Assembly (NCBI GenBank): GCA_965227315.1
Contig: OZ245737.1
Coordinates: 2,108,001-2,172,000 of the forward strand
Direction of reading: 5' to 3'
DNA length: 64,000 bases
Source: JANQHS01 sp965227315
GTDB lineage: Bacteria > Bacteroidota > Bacteroidia > Cytophagales > CCMP332
Within the stretch, counting starts at the first letter, position 1. Each line of letters begins with the position of its first letter. Of this stretch, positions 51,941 to 60,709 are shown in pieces. A model generated the notes under the pieces. It was not told the origin of the DNA, made no database searches, and was given only the letters and a program-made list of their open reading frames with translations. A program made the translations under genes and the position numbers.

Positions 51941-52465
51941 CTATTTTGCTCTTGTTTTTTTGAATTCGCAAATCAATTCTGGAAAATTTTCATCCCTCCT
52001 GAGTCCATGATTCATATAGCCATTTTTTTCAGCAACCCTGATAGAGGCTTTGTTGCTTTTGGTTATCGGTGCGATGATCGTATGGAAGCCTGTTTTGGTT
52101 AGAACATATTCTGTCAGACTTGCCAGGATCTCCGTGGCCAAACCCTGTCCCCAATATCTTGGGAGAAGAGCATATGAAACCTCCACTTCACCTTTTTCCA
52201 TGGGGTTAAATCCGGATATTCCGATCAAATCATCCTTGTCTTTTTCGGTAACTGCAAAGGATAATAATGGTGTATCCTTACCATAGGCTCTGATCGTCAT
52301 GTCAAGGAGATTGGAAGCGCCCTCTTTTGTTAGAAGCTGCTGAGGAAAGGACATGTGCATGCTAACAGACCTATCGCATAATAGCTCTATTAGCCTGTTC
52401 TTATCCTTAGATTTCAGTTTTCGAATTGTAGTTCTGGATGTTTCTAATGACTGAAACAAATTCAT
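51941..52465 (-). CDS. GNAT family N-acetyltransferase (RimJ/RimL-like)
   Basis: 174 residues from ATG at 52465 (an ATG at 52489 would add eight). The start TTIRKLKSKDKNRLIELL is that of the RimJ/RimL group, and EVSYALLPRYWGQGLATEILASLTEYVL is the acetyl-CoA loop. IAPITKSNKASIRVAEKNGY is the usual later block. Substrate unknown. The adjoining upstream gene ends 133 bases away; a short open frame between them (52407-52613) is not supported. Confidence 0.87.
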   Translation of the reverse strand: MNLFQSLETSRTTIRKLKSKDKNRLIELLCDRSVSMHMSFPQQLLTKEGASNLLDMTIRAYGKDTPLLSFAVTEKDKDDLIGISGFNPMEKGEVEVSYALLPRYWGQGLATEILASLTEYVLTKTGFHTIIAPITKSNKASIRVAEKNGYMNHGLRRDENFPELICEFKKTRAK

Positions 52466-52597
52466 TTTCAATTGCCGAATTGAGGACATTGTTCACTAGG
52501 CTCAAACGCAAATATCCCTCATTTTCATAATGAAATAGCCGCTTTTTTAGAAAAGGAGTGCCTGCCTTGCCGGCAAGGGTCTTATTGGTCATATGAA

Positions 52598-54106
52598 TCA
52601 ATACCCCTTCCAATTTCCCTCCTCATTATACGTCCAGGCTTTGGGTACGGATTCCAATAGGAACAAATGAATATAGGCGGACTCATAAACCGGTTTTGCT
52701 TCCTCGGGTACTGTAATATTGCTGAGCATGTAATTATATTTTTGAACGTCCTGATTGCTACTGCTTTGCAATCTCATCGACCCTTCTACGGGGTTCATGA
52801 TGAAAACACGTTCGTACTTCTTGAGATCATTGGTATTGAACGAGGTGATAAGAGTGGATTTGGTATTAAGAAACCAGTTTGCAACATGCTCAGCACCATT
52901 TCTTGTGATGATCAGATCTTCTTCACCAAAACCCATCTTGTCTTTCATTATGAGCAAGTCGGCATAGCTTCCTTCCTTATTCCTGTTATGGAGCTTCAGG
53001 CTTGTAATCTCTCCGGTCACCATTGTAATCGGTCCCAGTATTGCAAATGCCACCAGGACTCTTTTCCATAAAACACTACGTATTGTATGTTGCAGGGTGT
53101 AGGCAACGATGAAGATCATCGGCAGGCTTAGGAAATTCACGAATCTTGCCAGAAGCAAGGGCTCGTATATCGGAAGTAGCAAGAAGTAGGAAAACAAGAT
53201 ATTGCCGAACCAAAACACACTGTTTTCCGATGTGATCCAGGTCTTTGATCTCCAATAGCCATAATAAAGCAAGGCGACAAATCCCAAGGGAACAATGAGC
53301 ATAAATACAGTACTGAATTTGTCAGGGTCATCCGCCGAAAAAAGCAGACCCAAACTTGAGTTGCTCATGATCCGGCTCATATAACTGCTTATTCTTATGA
53401 ACCTTTGATAGTCGAGGGTATAAAATGCCCAGACCGAGACAGCGAATCCAACCAAAAGTCCAAGGATCAGCCACAGGGCTCCTGTTTTTCTATTATGCAA
53501 CCAAAGGGATATCAGAAATGCCAGGATATATAGCAAAGCCACGGCCGCACTTCCATAATGTGTCAGTAGTATCAGGATAAAAGTAAAAGCTAGGGATAGC
53601 ATCACCTTCAAATTGAGACCTTCAAGAGCGGTTTTTGATTGTAGGATGAAGACCGCCAGCAGAAATAAGCCCAAGGTGTTTTTTTGAAGGAATTCGGGTA
53701 GATGTACCAATGTCAGCGGGTAAAAAGCACTGGCAAAAAGCAGGGCCCAGATCCATTTTGGAAAGCTTTCTTCCTTATACATGCTTTTGAAAACCAGGTA
53801 TACCGGAATCGGGATAAGTGAGGGGATCAGGCACATCCAAAACCTTGTAGAGTGAACGATTGCAATTTTGGTTTCTACCCCAAACCAGCCGATCAGTCTT
53901 GCGGTATTTGCATAAAGGTGGAAGAGCAGGGGCATGTCAGGGAAGGGTAGTTTTCCATTGCTCATCAGCCCGAGGGTTTCTACATAATAATAGTAGGTAT
54001 GGTTAAACCAACCCACGAACTCGGGTCGTCCTATCCAGATCAGGAAAACCCGAGCGAAGAATGCACTGGAAACCAGTAGCAGGAGTTTGGAAGTGCCGGA
54101 GTTCAT
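52598..54106 (-). CDS. GT39-like polytopic membrane protein
   Basis: 502 residues with ten or more membrane segments and a soluble C-terminal part (about 390-502). The first loop FNHTYYYYVETLGLMSNGKLPFPDMPLLFHLY resembles that of ArnT/STT3-type glycosyltransferases but lacks a clear DE pair, so catalytic ability is uncertain. Later segments SKTALEGLNLKVMLSLAF and LLLPIYEPLLLARFVNF are typical of polyprenyl-phosphate-dependent enzymes. Relatively AT-rich. It may be paralogous in kind to the gene at 33008. Confidence 0.75.
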   Translation of the reverse strand: MNSGTSKLLLLVSSAFFARVFLIWIGRPEFVGWFNHTYYYYVETLGLMSNGKLPFPDMPLLFHLYANTARLIGWFGVETKIAIVHSTRFWMCLIPSLIPIPVYLVFKSMYKEESFPKWIWALLFASAFYPLTLVHLPEFLQKNTLGLFLLAVFILQSKTALEGLNLKVMLSLAFTFILILLTHYGSAAVALLYILAFLISLWLHNRKTGALWLILGLLVGFAVSVWAFYTLDYQRFIRISSYMSRIMSNSSLGLLFSADDPDKFSTVFMLIVPLGFVALLYYGYWRSKTWITSENSVFWFGNILFSYFLLLPIYEPLLLARFVNFLSLPMIFIVAYTLQHTIRSVLWKRVLVAFAILGPITMVTGEITSLKLHNRNKEGSYADLLIMKDKMGFGEEDLIITRNGAEHVANWFLNTKSTLITSFNTNDLKKYERVFIMNPVEGSMRLQSSSNQDVQKYNYMLSNITVPEEAKPVYESAYIHLFLLESVPKAWTYNEEGNWKGY

Positions 54107-54485
54107 ACTAACTAATATTTGGCCTTATGCGTGGGGCTGGATTTGAAAACTGATGTGTAATTTCGACTGGCTTCTTGGAGATATTCATTAACAATCCGTC
54201 GATTGTCCGGGACAATATTGTGTTGTACTCCATTCATTTCCTCATCATATCAATTGTAGGGCCTTGCTTTGACTCCGGTGACTGTTTATCCCGGTCTTCT
54301 TCAGATACTATTTAAGAGAAAAATGCGAACTTTCTTAAGAGTATTTTGCAGGGCTTGGAGAATGTTATGCGAACGGATCATATCTGTGATTGTACCATGT
54401 TCAGAGTAATCCGGAATACTCGGTTGGGACTCCCTTCTTATGTGGTGATGATCATGTAGATATGTTCTGCTTGCCAGATCAGTTG
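54107..54485. other. Gene-free stretch with palindrome and direct repeats
   Basis: No ORF here is convincing. A 15-bp palindrome occurs at 54202-54216 and the word ATGCGAAC is repeated directly at 54323-54330 and 54367-54374. A minus-strand frame without a good start (ending near 54309) has a somewhat protein-like composition, but it is too short to call. Confidence 0.4.
54202..54216. repeat. 15-bp palindrome
   Basis: ATTGTCC-G-GGACAAT, perfect seven-base arms around one base, upstream of the GT39-like gene (start 54106). It may be an operator. Confidence 0.4.
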
Positions 54486-55727
54486 CTATAACCTGTACAT
54501 CAAGCTGTCGATCCTTCCGTCTTCCATAATCAGTTTCATTACCAATTCACCGGATGTTGTTTGGATAAAAAGGCGCAGGCTATTTTCTTCCGGATGATGT
54601 ACATTATTCAGTTGAGCATTCAGGTCCTGATTCCAAACTTGCCTAAATCTAGTTAGAGAGGACAGTACTCTTTCTTGTCCTTCGGCTGTCAGGTAATCTG
54701 ACAAATACTCTTGATCAATGCTTTTGGAATTTAATTGAGAAAGCAATTCCCTGATGACCCGATCTTCATTCTGCTGCTCATCGGCGACCGAGCTCTCAGG
54801 CTTGTGGTTTTTCAGATAGTTAATAGCAACGGTTTTCGCTTCATCATAATGGGCATAGAGGTCAGGACTGATGCCTATGCCTTCAATGTCTTTCTGCTGT
54901 AATGCATCGACAGAACGTTCATAAGGCCATTGCAACATAAACAGATCATTCATGAGATATGTAGCACTTCTGTGGAGGGCTCCGGGCGTTTTCTCGCCGA
55001 TGACGAAAGCTCTTTGTCGAAATTGAAGTCTTTGGGTGAATGCCTCGGCCGCAGAGAAGCTGGCCTGGCTTATAAGAATGATAAGCCTGGTTTTTGCCAA
55101 AGAACTTGAAGTGCTCTTAGGTGTTGCCCAAATGTCATGTGGATCTTGTCCCCATTGATAGCTGGTGGCCAGCTTGGTCTTTTCATCGAAGAAATACCCG
55201 GCCAGGTGATTGACGGTTTGGTCCGAACCTCCGCCGTTATCCCTGAGATCAATGATGATCGCTTTGGCCTGAACGAATGAAGACATCATTTCTTCTATTT
55301 CCACTTCAAGGGCTTCATTCAATCTTGGAAACATGTCGAATTTTAAATAGTAGATCCCTTTGCCAATATCCTCCCTTGTAAAAATGGATCGAGGTTTCTC
55401 GGTAGGAACAGCTGAGTTGTCGTCTTCCTCTGAGGGCTTCGGCCATACGGTAAGATGTCGGTCTCCCGAGAGCAAGAAAAGATCCCGGCTAAATGTGGCC
55501 GTAAACAGTTCGGCATCATTGATTTTGGCGTAATCCCCTTTTTCGATTTTTGCCCTGAGTTTGTTTGCGATCACTTTTCCTTCTTCTTCCCATAGAAACT
55601 CTGTTTCAAAACTTGTCACCATATCATTCAAGAATTCGTCCCGCTGTTCATTGGTCAATGAATGTTGTGCGAGCAGGTTTATAGAAACGATAACAATTAT
55701 GGCGAGTGGCGATAGAATTTTGAGCAT
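54486..55727 (-). CDS. Exported S41 family peptidase
   Basis: 413 residues with a signal peptide (to about LLAQ, residue 21). The S41 core is complete: GIYYLKFDMFP, AIIIDLRDNGGGSDQTVN, and the nucleophile region LIILISQASFSAAEAF with S225, then VIGEKTPGAL. There is no PDZ domain between the N-terminal helices and the core, so it is of the short type related to tricorn core or retinol-binding-like enzymes. A charged C-terminal domain follows (about 310-413). It probably acts in the periplasm or outside. Confidence 0.9.
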   Translation of the reverse strand: MLKILSPLAIIVIVSINLLAQHSLTNEQRDEFLNDMVTSFETEFLWEEEGKVIANKLRAKIEKGDYAKINDAELFTATFSRDLFLLSGDRHLTVWPKPSEEDDNSAVPTEKPRSIFTREDIGKGIYYLKFDMFPRLNEALEVEIEEMMSSFVQAKAIIIDLRDNGGGSDQTVNHLAGYFFDEKTKLATSYQWGQDPHDIWATPKSTSSSLAKTRLIILISQASFSAAEAFTQRLQFRQRAFVIGEKTPGALHRSATYLMNDLFMLQWPYERSVDALQQKDIEGIGISPDLYAHYDEAKTVAINYLKNHKPESSVADEQQNEDRVIRELLSQLNSKSIDQEYLSDYLTAEGQERVLSSLTRFRQVWNQDLNAQLNNVHHPEENSLRLFIQTTSGELVMKLIMEDGRIDSLMYRL

Positions 55728-55796
55728 GATCTACACTTTAAATCGCCAAAGAAAGCCATCCGAAAGCGAAAAAATAGAATGAGATTAGCCCTCTTG

Positions 55797-56573
55797 TCAG
55801 GAAGATCCAAAATGTTTCAGAGCCCTGGGGTTGAAGCCGACATAGGCTTTGAAAAGACGATACATATGACTTTGATCTGAAAAGCCGCAGGCATGTGCAA
55901 TATGGGACAGGGAAAGAGAGGAATTCAGGATCATAAAAACCGCATGCTTGATCTTTAGGGAGCGCATGTAATCCGCGAGAGTGTACCCCGTATGTTTCGC
56001 AAAACCCTTAGAGATTGAGACCCGATGCAAACCCAGTTCCCTGGAGATCTCTTCCAAGGTTATAAACTCTGCCCAACGGTCATTCAAAAGCGTTTTTACC
56101 TCCTGGATCCAATCCGGACTTCTTTTGGACCTGCTTTTGGAAAAAAGTGATTCGATGATCTGCTGTACAGACCCTTCGGTGCAGGAGTCATTGATCTGCA
56201 GTTCATGATAAACCTTGAGTAGGGAGAGGTAGGATGAATGGTCGCAGTTGAGATTGGAAAAGTGAAGATCATCTTTAAAGAAATCGGTGAAAAGCTCAAT
56301 GTTCAGGTTTACTGATGGATGGGCCGTGTTGCGGTTGCGGTGGATCTCTCCTTCCCCATAGCTCATGATCTTCCCGGGCACGGCCGCGATATCAAGATTC
56401 TTTCTTGATTCTCTGTTTCCGCCAACCAACACGGATGATAAATGGATATTCTCATGATAATGCCAGTCTTCAGATACTTTTTCAGAATAATGTACGACGG
56501 AAACCGAGAAAGACTTATGTCTAAACCGGCCCGAGGTATTTCCCAGAAAATCTGAAACCTTATTTGCTTTCAT
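55797..56573 (-). CDS. AraC family transcriptional regulator
   Basis: 258 residues. N-terminal cupin-like ligand-binding domain (HYHENIHLSSVLVGG, MSYGEGEIHRN) and C-terminal double HTH (TLEEISRELGLHRVSISKGFAKHTGYTLADYM and LSHIAHACGFSDQSHMYRLFKAYVGFNPRAL). Soluble. The hairpin GCAAGG-CAA-CCTTGC lies at 56605-56619 just upstream. The upstream neighbour on the same strand is a SRPBCC protein. Confidence 0.93.
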   Translation of the reverse strand: MKANKVSDFLGNTSGRFRHKSFSVSVVHYSEKVSEDWHYHENIHLSSVLVGGNRESRKNLDIAAVPGKIMSYGEGEIHRNRNTAHPSVNLNIELFTDFFKDDLHFSNLNCDHSSYLSLLKVYHELQINDSCTEGSVQQIIESLFSKSRSKRSPDWIQEVKTLLNDRWAEFITLEEISRELGLHRVSISKGFAKHTGYTLADYMRSLKIKHAVFMILNSSLSLSHIAHACGFSDQSHMYRLFKAYVGFNPRALKHFGSS

Positions 56574-56623
56574 AGATCATCACGGCTTGAGCCTGGCGAG
56601 TGATGCAAGGCAACCTTGCGTTA

Positions 56624-57070
56624 CTATTCTTGGCGAACCGCTTTTTCAAGTTGACCAAAGGCACCTTTCCAGGCATTGATAAAGTATTGTCTGGCCTCTT
56701 CCCATTCCTGGTCATCTCTCCAGCCGGTATGAATCAGGGTCACCTGAGTTTGCTCTCCTTCTGCCGTAAAAACAACGGTCACATTGCTCAGGGGGCGCAC
56801 ATTGTTCATGAAATGTTTATACTGCTTAGGCCCTTTCCATTCGAAGTTTATGGAGTTGGGTTTATCAATCGCGAGGATCTTGCAACCCAAGGTGCTGTTG
56901 TTCTCAGGATCATCCGGCTCCCAGAACAACTCATATTTTCCACCGACCTGAGGTTCGACATCAGCCTTGACTGTCAACCAACTTTCCAGACCCTGATTGG
57001 ATGTAAACATCTCGAATGCTTTCGCGGTTGAGCAGTGCAACTTGGCTTTCTCTACTATGATTTTATCCAT
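56624..57070 (-). CDS. SRPBCC (AHSA1-like) domain protein
   Basis: 148 residues from ATG at 57070; a longer frame to 57109 adds 13 basic residues. The pattern IIVEKAKLHCSTAKAFEMFT, ESWLTVKADVEPQVGGKYELFW and a C-terminal WEEARQYFINAWKGAFGQLEKAV is that of the activator of Hsp90 ATPase homologue-1-like group, which folds as a ligand-binding cavity (START/Bet v1). Ligand unknown. It is followed by an AraC gene 50 bases away. Confidence 0.9.
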   Translation of the reverse strand: MDKIIVEKAKLHCSTAKAFEMFTSNQGLESWLTVKADVEPQVGGKYELFWEPDDPENNSTLGCKILAIDKPNSINFEWKGPKQYKHFMNNVRPLSNVTVVFTAEGEQTQVTLIHTGWRDDQEWEEARQYFINAWKGAFGQLEKAVRQE

Positions 57071-57214
57071 GGTGTTTTTTCCCTTTGATCGCTTTTTCCA
57101 AAGGCTCAATTGACCAGGCCTTTACTTCTAAAAGAAAAATATCGATTCCTGAATTAAAGACCGCAGCCTTTGGCAAATGTTACGTGAACGGTATGCTTGT
57201 GGCCAACATTGGCT

Positions 57215-57961
57215 TTAATCCAGCGCAATGCTCATTGTATCGCTTGAGTCCTTTTTAGCCAATATGACCTCTTTGATCTTTGGACGCTGGCTTTGATCCC
57301 TCACTTCTTCGATGATGATCCGTCCTGTATTGGTTGCGAATACCGCTCCTTGCGGATCCTTACTTTCATAAGGAAGCCCAAGATTTCTCAGGAGTGCAAT
57401 GAGCCTCTGACCGGCTTCGATCTTTACGCTATTGATATGATGAAATCCGTTGGCATGGCTGGTATATTCTTCCGATGAAGGAAGATCTTGATGATAGATG
57501 ATGAAAAAAATATGCGCCATCTCCGAGTCCTCCTGAAATGAAATATAGCTCCAAAGCTTGCCGACGGAAACCTGATATTCAATATTCAGTGCTTCTAATT
57601 CAGGCACGATGCTGTCAATGGGTAATCCGGTCAGCGCAACGTAGGCGGCTTTGATGTTCTGATCCAGAAGAGATCCATAGGTCTTTGAAACATCATCATT
57701 CGGGACACTTACGATAGACATCAATTCAATAGAACTGGAGTTTTCAAATTTTATGTGGGCATTGATCAGTCCATTTTCATGAAGCCTGCCCTTTTTGATG
57801 CTGAAGCCTTGCTCTTCATAGTGGGCGATCGATTCCGGTAAGTTTGAACTCAGCAGGATAATATGATCGATCCGAAGTTCCTGAGATTGAGATCCGGAGG
57901 GGATCAATACGGACAGCAGGGCAATGAAAAGTATTTCTCCGAACCTGGTTTTGTTGATCAT
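57215..57961 (-). CDS. Exported VOC family (glyoxalase-like) protein
   Basis: 248 residues from ATG at 57961 with a signal peptide (ending about GSQSQ). An upstream ATG at 58057 overlaps the GDSL-hydrolase stop as ATGA and is a real alternative, but would bury the signal peptide behind 32 residues. The mature protein begins LRIDHIILLSSNLPESIAHYEEQGFSI, the opening of a vicinal oxygen chelate domain, and repeats the fold in the second half (GFHHINSVKIEAGQRLIALL). Metal-dependent isomerase or dioxygenase functions are usual; export is uncommon for this family. Confidence 0.83.
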   Translation of the reverse strand: MINKTRFGEILFIALLSVLIPSGSQSQELRIDHIILLSSNLPESIAHYEEQGFSIKKGRLHENGLINAHIKFENSSSIELMSIVSVPNDDVSKTYGSLLDQNIKAAYVALTGLPIDSIVPELEALNIEYQVSVGKLWSYISFQEDSEMAHIFFIIYHQDLPSSEEYTSHANGFHHINSVKIEAGQRLIALLRNLGLPYESKDPQGAVFATNTGRIIIEEVRDQSQRPKIKEVILAKKDSSDTMSIALD

Positions 57962-58053
57962 TCCGGAGCACGTCCACGCAAGAGAAAAGTCTGGCAGATT
58001 CATATTAATTATCGGGCAATCTCTTCGAAGATATACATGCGGTATTCCGGTAT

Positions 58054-58851
58054 TCATCGATTTTGGCCCAGTGCCTTTTTGATTTCTTTTTCTTTGATGA
58101 TTTCATTCGCAATATCCTTTGCCCAGGTCTGATAGGTTAATTTTGAAGGATGAACACCATCGCTAAAGAAATCTTCTCGCTTTGCATCAAGGCTAAACTT
58201 ATGTGCCCATCCCTGTAAAGTAATTTTTTCTTTTGTGTAGAATACATCCGGATAGTCGCCTACTATTTTCTCCAGTTCCTCGCCCAAGATCTCGACAAGG
58301 TTTCCAACAGTGAACTTTATAAGTGGTGTAAAAGCAGGAAATTCCTTGATCGGTGGCATATTGCAGAAGACCATGATCGCCCCTGGAAATCTTGATCTAA
58401 GAGATTCAATTAGTTGCTGTATTTGGACCTTCCATTTGCCCGGGCGGTTCAATGTGAAAGCATCATTACCACCCAGGCCGATAATGATAAGATCAGCCTC
58501 TTTCTCGGTGATGCTTGGAACTATATGAGTTTTCACTCTTTTTGCTGTATATCCGCTCCGGGCATATACTTTCCAATCCATGTTCAGACCAAGTAATCTT
58601 GATATTTCCCTGGCAAAGGTTCCCGTGAACCCCTCTTCATGTGTCGAAACACCGATTCCCGCAATGGTACTCTCACCCAGGGCGATAAGCTTCAGAGCTC
58701 TTTCGGATTTTGCATATGATCGGGATTTTCCTTCGACACCATCTGCTTCGGGAAGTTCGGGTACACTTTTTCTGATCCGCTTTCCTTGATAATACATTAG
58801 GGGAAGAAGAGGAGTGGAAATCAGAGCTCCCAGTAAATACCTTGCGTTCAT
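58054..58851 (-). CDS. SGNH/GDSL hydrolase
   Basis: 265 residues. Block I is LIALGESTIAGIG with the nucleophile S61 (GEST in place of GDSL), block III is LIIGLGGNDAF and block V is DGVHPS with the catalytic Asp and His. An N-terminal hydrophobic segment (about 5-20) should anchor it to the membrane. It is an esterase or lipase-like enzyme of unknown substrate. The next gene downstream, the VOC protein, may overlap its stop. Confidence 0.9.
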   Translation of the reverse strand: MNARYLLGALISTPLLPLMYYQGKRIRKSVPELPEADGVEGKSRSYAKSERALKLIALGESTIAGIGVSTHEEGFTGTFAREISRLLGLNMDWKVYARSGYTAKRVKTHIVPSITEKEADLIIIGLGGNDAFTLNRPGKWKVQIQQLIESLRSRFPGAIMVFCNMPPIKEFPAFTPLIKFTVGNLVEILGEELEKIVGDYPDVFYTKEKITLQGWAHKFSLDAKREDFFSDGVHPSKLTYQTWAKDIANEIIKEKEIKKALGQNR

Positions 58852-59001
58852 TGTTCCGTTTCGCAGTTTTAGGATTTGGTTATGAACTGCTATACCGTCC
58901 GGTGCCTGTTAGTTCGGTTGTCCGCATAACCTTGATCCCATGTCTTTTTTGAGTCGATCTTCAAATGCAATTTCCAGGTTATCGTCTTCATTCGAGGATG
59001 G

Positions 59002-59478
59002 TCATCGGTTTTCGCTCAGCTCCCTTACTTTGGCCAGCCAATTGTTCCAAACCACCTTTTGTGCTTCGAAATCAGAGGTATAAGGTCCCGCATAAATCGA
59101 TAGTATGGAAATCGGACCGTCTGATTCGATGCTGTACCGTTCCATGTATTCAAAACCGTCAAAATCATAGTCGACCTGAATGAGCTCATTTTCGATCAAT
59201 TTACCTATGGTTCCGGTACTCACTATCTTATCCGGTTCATACACGAAATGAACATCGGAACCGAGCTTCCAATCCGATTGGACGAAAGCATTCCTGTCAA
59301 ACACATTTCCCAATTCTTTCGCATAAGTCTTGCTGGTGATTATATCCCAAACCTTTGAAGGCTCTGCTTCTATTCTTATTGAACTGGAAACAATATTTGA
59401 TTCCTGTGAGTCGCTTGTATCCTGACAACTTTCCATAAGTATTGATAGGATCATTAGAATTATAACTGAGTGCTTCAT
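59002..59478 (-). CDS. SRPBCC lipoprotein
   Basis: 158 residues from ATG at 59478. A lipobox ILMESC gives a lipid-modified Cys near residue 18. The mature part SSSIRIEAEPSKVWDIITSKTYAKELG and the later VDYDFDGFEYMERYSIE pattern is SRPBCC-like, with a closing WNNWLAKVRELSE helix. It would lie in the envelope and bind a hydrophobic ligand. It precedes the GDSL gene by about 150 bases on the same strand. Confidence 0.82.
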   Translation of the reverse strand: MKHSVIILMILSILMESCQDTSDSQESNIVSSSIRIEAEPSKVWDIITSKTYAKELGNVFDRNAFVQSDWKLGSDVHFVYEPDKIVSTGTIGKLIENELIQVDYDFDGFEYMERYSIESDGPISILSIYAGPYTSDFEAQKVVWNNWLAKVRELSENR

Positions 59479-59523
59479 GAATATCTGTTTTTTATTGTAA
59501 CCACGCACATCGTATTAGACGCA

Positions 59524-60405
59524 TCAACTATTTTTTTCAGGGTTTAATTCTGTCGCCATTTTATAAGCCAGCAGCGTTTCTGAAATGGGTTCAATACTCG
59601 CCGACAATACCCCATATGTCCCTTCTTCAATTAATTCTCTTGAAACTTTTTTGGTCAATGCCAGGGTGGATTTCATCATGGAGGAGCCCAGGCTTACTCT
59701 TGCAACACCCATTTCCTCTAATTCGCTTATTGAAGGAGGAAATCCTGTTCCGTTGGTTGGATTTGAAAGAATATTGATAGGGGCATTAATTTCTTCTACC
59801 AAGGTTTTTATCTTCTCCTTTTGCCATACGTCGGGCACGAATATACAATCCGCACCTGCTTCACGGTATTTATTGCCACGCACAATTGATTCATCCAAGC
59901 GATTGCTCTCGGAACCGGAGGAAGTAATAAAAACATCGGTTCTTGTATTAATGACCAAGTGTATTTTCAAGGAATCTGCCATTTCTCTAATTGCTGTTAT
60001 TCGCTCACAAAATTCATTGAGGTCGACCAGCTTTGGGCTCAGGTTATAGCTATCTTCAATGTTGATCCCAACGATTCCCGTTAGGAGAATACTCTTCGTT
60101 GATTCGACGATTTCGTCTATACTCTCTCCATATCCACCTTCAATGTCTGCCGTTACTGGTATATTCACTTTGTCCACTATCCTTTTAATGGCTTCCACCA
60201 TTTCCGCAAAAGGAATGGCCTGACAGTCCGGATAACCAAGAGAGGCGGATACTCCCATGCTCGTTGTTCCAATCGCCTTGAATCCACATGCTTCAATTAA
60301 CCGTGAACTTCCTGGATCCCAAGAATTCAGCAGGACTAGTACTTCCTGATCAGTATGAAATCTTAGAAACTCCGAAGCTTTGTCTATTTGATTTTGAGAG
60401 ATCAT
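59524..60405 (-). CDS. PEP mutase/isocitrate lyase family enzyme
   Basis: 293 residues, a TIM barrel. The family pieces visible are VLLNSWDPGSSRLIEACGF, IPVTADIEGGYGE (metal-binding acid region), VGINIEDSYN, VINTRTDVFI, DCIFVPDVW and GVARVSLGSSMMKSTLAL. This group (PrpB/oxaloacetate decarboxylase/PEP phosphomutase-like) acts on C-C or C-P bonds of small acids; the lyase-specific KKCGH motif of true isocitrate lyase is absent, so a carboxyphosphonoenolpyruvate-type activity is likelier. Its ATG overlaps the stop of the truncated ORF at 60402 as ATGA. Confidence 0.87.
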   Translation of the reverse strand: MISQNQIDKASEFLRFHTDQEVLVLLNSWDPGSSRLIEACGFKAIGTTSMGVSASLGYPDCQAIPFAEMVEAIKRIVDKVNIPVTADIEGGYGESIDEIVESTKSILLTGIVGINIEDSYNLSPKLVDLNEFCERITAIREMADSLKIHLVINTRTDVFITSSGSESNRLDESIVRGNKYREAGADCIFVPDVWQKEKIKTLVEEINAPINILSNPTNGTGFPPSISELEEMGVARVSLGSSMMKSTLALTKKVSRELIEEGTYGVLSASIEPISETLLAYKMATELNPEKNS

Positions 60406-60659
60406 TTTTCTAGCTCAGTTTTCGATTTTTTCCATTGTCTTGACATAGGTGCTGACCCAATATTTTCATTTGGAAATTGTCTGAAGGTGGCCGAAATGAG
60501 CCATGCGATGGATTCATTTTTAGGATCCGGCCAAAAAACCTCATATTCCAAACGAAATGATTTTCGATCCGCCTTCCCTTTCCTAAGAAAGCTAAAAAGA
60601 ATCCTGGCTTCATGAAAGCGGACCGGACTGTGGCTACCTAAGTCCCTTGAGTAATACTC
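60402..60659 (-). pseudogene. 5'-truncated coding remnant upstream of the PEP mutase-like gene
   Basis: An open frame of 85 codons from just after a TAA (60662-60660) to TGA at 60402 that overlaps the next ATG as ATGA. It translates to a protein-like sequence (FHEARILFSFLRK, SFRLEYEVFWPDP, IAWLISATFRQFPNENIG), yet contains no usable start codon near its 5' end. Upstream of the TAA the same frame continues as ENSIVGDIYITGSFV, which suggests one gene with an in-frame stop or lost start. A different-frame open frame with an ATG (60410-60613) is not protein-like. I do not recognise the family. Confidence 0.5.
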
Positions 60660-60709
60660 TTAGACGAAGCTTCCCGTGATATAGATATCCCCAACAATGC
60701 TGTTTTCGG

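Noticed and set aside
52407..52613. 68-codon minus-strand open frame between the GT39-like gene and a GNAT gene
   Set aside because: It overlaps the N-terminus of the acetyltransferase in another frame and has no recognisable features.
56605..56619. Hairpin GCAAGG-CAA-CCTTGC as a terminator of the SRPBCC gene
   Set aside because: It has no T-tract and lies immediately upstream of the AraC start, so I do not list it as a terminator.
59524..60405. True isocitrate lyase (glyoxylate shunt partner of icd)
   Set aside because: The protein is short and lacks the KKCGH active-site motif; it fits the PEP mutase/PrpB-like branch better.
60410..60613. 67-codon minus-strand open frame with an ATG
   Set aside because: Its translation is not protein-like and it lies in a different frame from the convincing remnant at 60402-60659.
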